A model generated the notes under the pieces. The model was not told the origin of the DNA, searched no databases, and saw nothing but the letters and a program-made list of their open reading frames with translations. A program made the position numbers and the translations under genes. A stretch of 64,000 bases of DNA from Kibdelosporangium persicum (GTDB lineage: Bacteria; Actinomycetota; Actinomycetes; Mycobacteriales; Pseudonocardiaceae): NCBI RefSeq assembly GCF_013280595.1, contig NZ_JAAATY010000042.1:1-64000 (forward strand), read 5' to 3'. This document shows, one piece after another, positions 55,661 through 61,821 of the stretch. Numbering within the stretch: the stretch's first letter is position 1; every line of letters begins with the position of its first letter.

Positions 55661-55684
55661 CTATAGTGTGTTTACTGTAGTTAT
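55657..55684 (+). promoter_or_regulatory. Inverted repeat with shared 12-mer upstream of the SARP gene
   Basis: ATAACTATAG (55657-55666) and CTGTAGTTAT (55675-55684) pair with one mismatch around an 8-base spacer. The 12-mer ATAACTATAGTG (55657-55668) is identical to the one upstream of the C-T gene and ends 46 bases before the SARP ATG. It overlaps the TAA stop of the condensation gene. It may be a promoter and activator site that starts a second transcript inside the operon. Confidence 0.6.
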
Positions 55685-55714
55685 TTTGACGGCAGAGGTG
55701 TGCAGGGAGATGCC

Positions 55715-56551
55715 ATGCTGCAGGACGGTGCACCACCAGACCAGGGCCGAGGCACCACGGTGAGAACCCTCGGCCAGTTCAGCGTCGTCATCAACGGCAT
55801 CAGGATCGAGCGCTGGCGCGCGGGCCGGGCCCGCCAGTTGTTCCAGTGCCTGCTGACCGAGGCGGGAAAGCCGGTGTCCAAGGCGACCCTGATCGACTCG
55901 GTCTGGGGGGATTCGACCGCCCGGTCCCCTGACGTCTCCCTCAAGGTGGCCGTCTACCACCTGCGTAACCTGATCACCGACGCACATCGCCGCGGCCACG
56001 GCAGCGGGCGGCCCCAGTTGTGGATCGACCTGCACCGCAACGGTTACTCGTTGACCGCGAGCGAGGCCGTGATCGACGTCGACGATTTCGAACGCGCACT
56101 CGACGCCGGCGCTCGTGCGGCGAAGGCGGGCCGTGAACGCGAGGTCCGCAGGCACTACCGCACCGCCGTCGATCTCTACACCGGCTCCTATCTGCCGGAA
56201 TGCCAGGACGTCTGGGCGATGGTGCGCCGTGAGCAACTGAAGGACCGCCTGCTCGGCGCCATCGACGAGCTGACCCTGCTGGCACGGCGGGACGGCGACC
56301 GGACCGTCATGCCCGAGCTGCACCAACGGATGCTGCAGATCGATCCGTGCCGCGAGGAGAGCTACCGGGAGCTGATGCGCTGGCACGCCGGGGCGAACCA
56401 GCCGTCACGCGTGATGCACTGGTACTTCACCTGCGCCAACCAGCTGCGCACCCAACTCGGCATCGAGCCCGACCGCAGCACCAGGCAGCTGTTCTACGAC
56501 GCCGTCCGTGGCGATCTCGCCGCCAGGACCGGTGGGCCGGCCGAGCGATGA
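55715..56551 (+). CDS. SARP-family transcriptional activator
   Basis: A 278-residue activator: an OmpR-type winged helix at ~10-105 ('TVRTLGQFSVVINGIRIERWRAGRARQLFQCLLTEAGKPVSKATLIDSVWGD', 'HRNGYSLTA') and the BTAD domain at ~110-265 ('DVDDFERALDAGARAAKAGREREVRRHYRTAVDLYTGSYLPECQD'). SARPs switch on antibiotic clusters by binding direct repeats near -35. The ATG at 55715 follows an AGGGAG site; a GTG at 55700 is in frame. It overlaps the A-T gene by 4 bases (ATGA), so activator and biosynthetic genes are translated together. Confidence 0.92.
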   Translation: MLQDGAPPDQGRGTTVRTLGQFSVVINGIRIERWRAGRARQLFQCLLTEAGKPVSKATLIDSVWGDSTARSPDVSLKVAVYHLRNLITDAHRRGHGSGRPQLWIDLHRNGYSLTASEAVIDVDDFERALDAGARAAKAGREREVRRHYRTAVDLYTGSYLPECQDVWAMVRREQLKDRLLGAIDELTLLARRDGDRTVMPELHQRMLQIDPCREESYRELMRWHAGANQPSRVMHWYFTCANQLRTQLGIEPDRSTRQLFYDAVRGDLAARTGGPAER

Positions 56552-58278
56552 ACGGCTATCGAGGCGCGCGGCGGCTGATCGACGCCGTCGAACTGGCGGC
56601 GACTGACACACCGGACGCGGTGGCCGTCACCGCGCCGGACGGAACCTTCACCTTCGCCGAGGTGCTCACCCGGGCCCGGCAGCTGAGCGGCGCCCTCGCC
56701 GACGTGCGCGGCGAGGAGTCGGTAGGACTCTACCTCGGCCGCTCGCGGCACATGGTGCCCGGCCTGCTCGCGGTGTGGCTGGCCGGCGCGTCAGCCGTCC
56801 TGATGGACCCGGCCCACCCGGCCGAACGCATGAAGTTCCTGCGGGAGGACGCCAACCTGCGGCTGGTCGTCGCCGAGCGGCCGCCCGACGGATTGGCCCC
56901 GACCACAACGCTCATCAGCCCGGACGCCACCGGCCCGCTCTCGGCACGTCGCCCTGTCCATCCGGAGAACCGCGCTTACCTTGTGTACACCTCCGGCACG
57001 ACCGGTCGGCCGAAGGGCGTCGAGACCAGCTACCGGAACCTCGACACGTTCCTGGACGCGCTGGCCCTGCTCCGGCTGGAGCGTGGCGGGCTCGGTCTCA
57101 ACGCGGTGTCCCCCGCCTTCGACGGCTGGCTCTGGTGCACGTTGCTGTACCTGTTGCACGGCAAGGGTGTCGCGATCGTCGACCCGGCAGGCGACCAGAG
57201 CCTGGACGCCACGCTCGCGACACTCCGGACCGACACCGTGAGCCTGACCCCATCGCTGCTGGCCACCTTGAAGGCACCGCTGCCGACGACCAAAGTCCTT
57301 GTCGTCGCGGGTGAAGCGTGCCCACCGGCGATGGCACGGCGATGGCAGGCCGGCCGTCGCCTTCTCAATGTGTACGGCCCGAGCGAAACGACGATCGCGG
57401 CAACCTGGGCGGACACCGCCGCCGGGGACGACCCCACCACGATCGGCCGGCCGATGCCGGGCTACCGCGGGTACGTGCTGGACGAACGGCTCGAACCGGT
57501 GGCCGCCGACGAGATCGGTGAGCTGTACGTCTCGGGCCCGGCGGTCGCCCGTGGCTACCGCAACCGCCCCGGCCTGACGGCGAGCCGGTTCCTGCCGGAC
57601 CCGTTCGCCACGGGGAGCCGGATGTACCGCACCGGCGATCTGGTGCGGCTCGACGAGCACGGACGGCTGCATTTCCTCGGCCGGGCCGACAACCAGGTCA
57701 AGCTGCGAGGTTTCCGGGTCGAGCTCGGCGAAGTCGAGCGAGTGGCCGCCCAGGTGGCCGGGGTCGCCGCGACGGCCTGTTTCGTCGCGACGGCGGGGGA
57801 TGTGCTGGGGCTGGCGTTCGTGGCCTTGGCCGGCCATGATCCAGCCGTTGTCGCGAAAGCGATCCGTGCACGCTGTGCGGAACTCCTGCCCGACTTCATG
57901 TGCCCGGCCACAGTGGACGAGGTCCCCGCGCTGCCGACCGCCCACACCGGCAAAGTCGACCGGACCGCGTTGGCCAGGGCACTGGCGTACTCGGATTCGG
58001 GACGGTCACCCGGCGACGGCCGCCCGCCGAGCACTGCGCGAGAACACCAGGTGTGCGAGGTGTGGGCCAACCACCTCGGCAGGCCGGTGACGGACGTCGA
58101 CGGGAACTTCTTCGAACTCGGCGGCCATTCCCTGCTCGCCGCCCGTGCGGTCGCCGAACTGCGGCGCAGGACCGGCCTGCCGGTGTCAGCCCGTCACCTG
58201 CTGTCGAACCCCACAGCCGCGGATCTCGCCGGCGAGTTGGACCGTCTTGCCGCACAACACGAGATGTCCGCGCCATGA
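56548..58278 (+). CDS. NRPS didomain: adenylation-carrier (A-T), aromatic amino acid predicted
   Basis: A 576-residue protein. The A domain (~10-490) has 'YLVYTSGTTGRPKG' (147-157), 'VYGPSETTI', 'YRTGDLVR' and 'THTGKVDRTAL'; the carrier has 'FFELGGHSLLAARAVAEL' with Ser ~528. By manual alignment the specificity code is D-G-W-S-V-A-V-I-A-K, which resembles the DxWxVAxVxK codes of Phe and especially Trp domains; I am unsure. It overlaps the type II TE gene by 4 bases, with MbtH and P450 genes next: an amino acid is probably held on this carrier, beta-hydroxylated, then released or passed on. Confidence 0.87.
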   Translation: MNGYRGARRLIDAVELAATDTPDAVAVTAPDGTFTFAEVLTRARQLSGALADVRGEESVGLYLGRSRHMVPGLLAVWLAGASAVLMDPAHPAERMKFLREDANLRLVVAERPPDGLAPTTTLISPDATGPLSARRPVHPENRAYLVYTSGTTGRPKGVETSYRNLDTFLDALALLRLERGGLGLNAVSPAFDGWLWCTLLYLLHGKGVAIVDPAGDQSLDATLATLRTDTVSLTPSLLATLKAPLPTTKVLVVAGEACPPAMARRWQAGRRLLNVYGPSETTIAATWADTAAGDDPTTIGRPMPGYRGYVLDERLEPVAADEIGELYVSGPAVARGYRNRPGLTASRFLPDPFATGSRMYRTGDLVRLDEHGRLHFLGRADNQVKLRGFRVELGEVERVAAQVAGVAATACFVATAGDVLGLAFVALAGHDPAVVAKAIRARCAELLPDFMCPATVDEVPALPTAHTGKVDRTALARALAYSDSGRSPGDGRPPSTAREHQVCEVWANHLGRPVTDVDGNFFELGGHSLLAARAVAELRRRTGLPVSARHLLSNPTAADLAGELDRLAAQHEMSAP

Positions 58279-59045
58279 CCGGCTCGTATCTGGTGTCCTG
58301 GCAGCCCGACGATCCCGGTCGGCCACTACTGCTGTGCTTGCCGCCCGCGGGTGCGGGCGCCGGGCAGTTCCGGGTGTGGCAACAGCGATTCGGTCCGGTG
58401 GTGCAGGTCGTCGGGGTGCAGCTGCCGGGCCGGGAATCACGCTGGCCGGAACCCCATCCGTCCTCTGTGGACGCCATGGTCGGCGACGTGCTCACGGAAC
58501 TGCTGCCAAGGCTGCCTGCCGGACGCGGCCTCACGGTCTACGGGCACAGCTTCGGCGGGCTGCTCGGCTACGAGATCGTCCGTGCCCTCGGCGACCGGCA
58601 CGGGCTTCGGCCCACGGCACTGGTCGTGGCCGCCTGCCGGCCACCGCACATGTGGGTGGACGCCGGGCACACCTTGCTCGACGACGTGCAAGAGGTGAGC
58701 CGGCTGCTCGAAGCGCGCCCGGGCATGGCCGACATCGAGGAGGAGGACCGTGAGCTCTGGCTCGACCTGCTGCGCAAGGACGCCGTGTTGTCGCTGTCCT
58801 TCACCGGCCCCGGTGACGTTCCACTGAGCTGTCCCATCCTGGCCTGGGCCGGGGACGAGGACAGCATCGCCGACGCCGGGCAACTCGACGGCTGGGGCGG
58901 CTACACGGCGAGCACGTTCCACCGCACCACGTTCGCCGGGAACCACTACTTTCCCGACACCCAGCTCGATCTGATCCTTGACCGGCTCGGCGAGCTCGCC
59001 GGAGGGCCGGCGCTGACCGAGGGAGCACGAGACCGCAGTGGCTGA
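58275..59045 (+). CDS. Type II thioesterase
   Basis: A 256-residue alpha/beta hydrolase of the TEII group: 'LLLCLPPAGAGAGQFRVWQQRFG', 'VVGVQLPGRESRW', the nucleophile elbow 'VYGHSFGGLLGYEIV' (S92), Asp in 'AGDEDSIAD' and His in 'FAGNHYFPDTQ'. It hydrolyses acyl or aminoacyl groups from carrier proteins; here it may release the modified amino acid from the A-T protein or clean misloaded carriers. It overlaps MbtH by 8 bases. Confidence 0.9.
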   Translation: MTGSYLVSWQPDDPGRPLLLCLPPAGAGAGQFRVWQQRFGPVVQVVGVQLPGRESRWPEPHPSSVDAMVGDVLTELLPRLPAGRGLTVYGHSFGGLLGYEIVRALGDRHGLRPTALVVAACRPPHMWVDAGHTLLDDVQEVSRLLEARPGMADIEEEDRELWLDLLRKDAVLSLSFTGPGDVPLSCPILAWAGDEDSIADAGQLDGWGGYTASTFHRTTFAGNHYFPDTQLDLILDRLGELAGGPALTEGARDRSG

Positions 59046-59238
59046 CAAGGCTTTCGACGAGTGGACGGTCCTGATCAACGACGAGCAGCAGTACGCCCTC
59101 CACCCGGCCGGACACGGTCCGCCGCCGGGCTGGCGCCCGGCCGGATTCACCGGGTCCGAGGCTGACTGCGTGCGGCACGTCGACGAGCACTGGACCGACA
59201 TGCGGCCGCTGAGCCTCCGCAAGGCCATGGACGGCTGA
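59038..59238 (+). CDS. MbtH-like protein
   Basis: A 66-residue protein with the full MbtH signature: 'DEWTVLINDEQQYALHP', 'PPPGWRPAGFTGSEADCVRHVDEHWTDMRPLSLR', with the conserved Trp residues. MbtH proteins bind adenylation domains and are needed for their folding and activity. It probably serves the A domain encoded just upstream and perhaps others in the cluster. The GTG start at 59038 is used. Confidence 0.93.
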   Translation: MADKAFDEWTVLINDEQQYALHPAGHGPPPGWRPAGFTGSEADCVRHVDEHWTDMRPLSLRKAMDG

Positions 59239-59250
59239 GGAGGTGAAGCG

Positions 59251-60441
59251 GTGCACGTGGACCTGAAGGATCACAGTCTGTTCGCGGCCAACCGGCACCT
59301 TCCGGTACTGGACTGGCTACGGAAGAACGCACCGGTGCACTGGCACGAGGACCCGGCCGGGGGCGGTTTCTGGGTGCTCACCCGGCACCGGGACGTGACC
59401 AGGGTGTACGCCGACCACGAGACGTTCAGCTCCCGGCACGGGATGCGGCTCGACAGCGACCCGGACGCGGTGAAAGCCGTGTCCCAGCGCATGTTGATCG
59501 TGTCCGACCCGCCGACGCACACGGCGTTGAAGAAGGCGGTCGGTGCTTCGTTCGGACCGGCTGAGCTGCCCCGGCTGGAACTCCTCGTCCGGCAGGTGGT
59601 CCGGGAGGTGCTCGACGACGCCCTGGTGGACGGCCGGGTCGACCTCGTCGATGTCGTGAAGACGATCCCCAACCACGTGGTCTGCGCGATCATGGGGCTG
59701 CCCAGGAGCGACTGGGCCTGGATCGGCGAGATCACGACCGGCGCGTTCGAGTCCGGTGACGAGTCGGAGCGAGCGGGTGCGCACGCGGAGATCTTCCTGT
59801 ACTTCTCCGAGATCCTCGCACGTCGCCGGGCGGACCCCGGCGACGACTTCATCAGCAGAGTCGCGTGTGGACAGTCGGGCAGCCGGGCGCTGAGCGACGA
59901 AGAGGTGGTGTTCAACTGCAACGGCGTGCTGGCCGGGGCGAACGAGACCACCCGGCATTCGGCGGCGGGCGCGGTGCTCGCGTTCATCGAGCACCCTGAC
60001 CAGTGGAACCGGCTGCGCGAAGGCGGCCCGGCGGCGATTCCCGCCGCCGTCGAGGAGATCCTGCGCTGGACCACACCTGGCGTGCACGCCTTGCGGACAG
60101 CGACCCGGGACACCTCGGTCGGCGGGGTGCGGATTCAGGCCGGTGATCAGGTCACGGTGTGGAACGCCGCGGCCAACCACGACGACGAGGTCTTCCCCGA
60201 ACCCGGCCGGTTCGACATCGCGCGTACGCCCAACCGGCATGTGACGTTCGGGCACGGCAGGCATGTCTGCGTCGGCGCTCGGCTCGCCCGGCTCGAACTG
60301 GCCGTCTACCTCGAAGAGCTGATCGGCCGGGTGGCGGCGGTCGAGGGATGCGGTGCGCCGGTGTTCACCGCGTCCAACTTCACCTGGGGCCTGCTCAGCC
60401 TGCCGGTTGACGTGCGGCTGGCGGCCAGGCCGGGACCATGA
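59251..60441 (+). CDS. Cytochrome P450, probable beta-hydroxylase of a carrier-bound amino acid
   Basis: A 396-residue bacterial P450. The heme loop is 'FGHGRHVCVGARLARLE' (C340), the ExxR motif is E269-R272, and the I-helix motif is 'LAGANETTRHS' (229-235), with Asn-Glu in place of the usual (D/E)T pair. Together with an A-T didomain, MbtH and a TEII, it matches the arrangement of NovH/NovI, NikP1/NikQ, BpsD/OxyD and the quinoxaline cassettes, whose P450s beta-hydroxylate aminoacyl-S-carrier substrates. Start: GTG at 59251, 12 bases after mbtH. Confidence 0.88.
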   Translation: MHVDLKDHSLFAANRHLPVLDWLRKNAPVHWHEDPAGGGFWVLTRHRDVTRVYADHETFSSRHGMRLDSDPDAVKAVSQRMLIVSDPPTHTALKKAVGASFGPAELPRLELLVRQVVREVLDDALVDGRVDLVDVVKTIPNHVVCAIMGLPRSDWAWIGEITTGAFESGDESERAGAHAEIFLYFSEILARRRADPGDDFISRVACGQSGSRALSDEEVVFNCNGVLAGANETTRHSAAGAVLAFIEHPDQWNRLREGGPAAIPAAVEEILRWTTPGVHALRTATRDTSVGGVRIQAGDQVTVWNAAANHDDEVFPEPGRFDIARTPNRHVTFGHGRHVCVGARLARLELAVYLEELIGRVAAVEGCGAPVFTASNFTWGLLSLPVDVRLAARPGP

Positions 60442-60471
60442 CAGTGTCCGTGCGGCAGAAGGAGAGATGGC

Positions 60472-61206
60472 ATGACGAGAGCTGGCAACCGGCGGATCCT
60501 CGCCTTGTGGAGCGCGCCGCGGTCGAGGTCGACGGCGTTCCTGCGGATGATCGTCGAACGCGGCGACTTCGAGGTACTGCACGAACCCTTCTCCGGCCTG
60601 GCCGACTTCGGGCAGGCCGTGGTCGCGGGCACCACGGTCGTCACCGAGCACGACCTCATCGCCGCCATCCGGTCGCGTGCCGGCCATGGGCCGGTGTTCT
60701 TCAAGGACACCACGGACTTCCACTACCCCGGCCTGCTGGCCGACGACGAGTTCCTGCGCGAGGCGACACACACCTTCCTGATCAGGGACCCGGCCGAGGT
60801 GATCGCGTCGCACTACGCGCTGAACCCGGACGTACGGCTGGAGGACATCGGATTCGGCCGGCTGAGTGAGATCTACGACGCTGTCGCCGCCCAGACCGGC
60901 GAGCCGCCCGTGCTGATCACCGCGGAAGACCTCGTGGAGCGTCCCGCGGAAACTGTCCGGGCGTACTGCGACGCCATCGGTATCCCGTTCGTCGCGTCCG
61001 CCTTGGCCTGGCGGCCCGGCGTGCTGAACGAGTGGCGCAGTGCCCAGCGGTGGCACGAATCCACCAGCCGCACCAACGGTTTCACCGGAACCCGTGCGTC
61101 CTATCCGGACACGGTGACGAACAACCCCGTGCTGGCCGGGTTTCTCGAACACCACCGCCCGTACTACGAGAAGCTCCGGCAACGGGCGCTGCCCGTGCCG
61201 GGCTGA
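60472..61206 (+). CDS. PAPS-dependent sulfotransferase (NRPS cluster)
   Basis: A 244-residue protein. The 5'-phosphosulfate loop is 'LWSAPRSRSTAFLRMIV' and the 3'-phosphate motif is 'TFLIRDPAEVIASHYAL'. 'VFFKDTTDFHYPGLL' and 'PPVLITAEDLVERPAETVRAYCDAIGIPF' complete the fold. It would sulfate the peptide or a monomer using PAPS from the CysC protein encoded at 39.8 kb. It follows the P450 gene by 30 bases in the same operon. The family also contains a few non-sulfotransferase P-loop enzymes. Confidence 0.82.
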   Translation: MTRAGNRRILALWSAPRSRSTAFLRMIVERGDFEVLHEPFSGLADFGQAVVAGTTVVTEHDLIAAIRSRAGHGPVFFKDTTDFHYPGLLADDEFLREATHTFLIRDPAEVIASHYALNPDVRLEDIGFGRLSEIYDAVAAQTGEPPVLITAEDLVERPAETVRAYCDAIGIPFVASALAWRPGVLNEWRSAQRWHESTSRTNGFTGTRASYPDTVTNNPVLAGFLEHHRPYYEKLRQRALPVPG

Positions 61207-61211
61207 GCCGC

Positions 61212-61784
61212 TCAGCCCTTGAGCTTCCGGCGCATGATGACCCGGCTGCCTGTCGAGGGCTCGCGGTAGACCGAGAACCCGGCCTTGGTGAACAGGTCGA
61301 TGGTGCCGGCGGAGAGCACCGACTTCTTCTTGGGGTTGGTGCCGGCGATGGGATAGCCCTCGATGACGGTCGCGCCCTGCGCGCGAGCGTGCTTGACGGC
61401 CGCCTCAAGCAGGTTGCCCGCCACCCCGGCGCCTCGGCTCTCCTTCTTGACGTACACGCAGACCACCGACCACACGCCCGCGTCCTCCGGGTCGGCCGGT
61501 TCTAGGCCTTTGGTGCGGAACACCCGCTTGTACACGGTGCGTGGCGCCACCGAGCACCAACCGACGGGCTTGCCGTCCTGATACGCCAGAACGCCCGCCT
61601 GGCCGCCGGAACGCACCACCTCCTCGAGCACGGCCTGGTTGTCCGCCGGGGTCTTGCCGTTGGCCTCCTGGTTGGTCAGCCGCCAGAACGTGCACCAGCA
61701 GCCCGCGCTGCCACCGCTGGGTCCGAACACCTCCGTCACGTCGTCCCAGCTTGTGGAGTCCACGGACCGGGTCCGGATCGCCAT
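61212..61784 (-). CDS. GNAT-family N-acetyltransferase, paralogue 2
   Basis: A 190-residue acetyltransferase with acetyl-CoA motif 'VYVKKESRGAGVAGNLLEAAVKHARAQG'. It shares 'GCWCTFWRLTNQEAN', 'GVLAYQDGKPVGWCSVAPRT' and 'VWSVVCVYVKKESRGAGVA' with the GNAT at 44870-45499. It is convergent with the sulfotransferase gene and lies downstream of the partial NRPS gene, 37 bases after its stop on the same strand. A role in self-protection or acylation is possible. Confidence 0.83.
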   Translation of the reverse strand: MAIRTRSVDSTSWDDVTEVFGPSGGSAGCWCTFWRLTNQEANGKTPADNQAVLEEVVRSGGQAGVLAYQDGKPVGWCSVAPRTVYKRVFRTKGLEPADPEDAGVWSVVCVYVKKESRGAGVAGNLLEAAVKHARAQGATVIEGYPIAGTNPKKKSVLSAGTIDLFTKAGFSVYREPSTGSRVIMRRKLKG

Positions 61785-61821
61785 CGGTCACCCTTCCTGT
61801 AGTTCACGAGAACGTGGGTCG

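Noticed and set aside
56347-56547. In-frame upstream extension of the A-T NRPS gene
   Set aside because: The extension lies inside the SARP gene, and the ATG at 56548 begins a normal A-domain N terminus with ATGA coupling.
59317-61182. 621-residue leftward frame opposite the P450 and sulfotransferase genes
   Set aside because: Both plus-strand genes have intact active-site motifs; the antisense frame has none.
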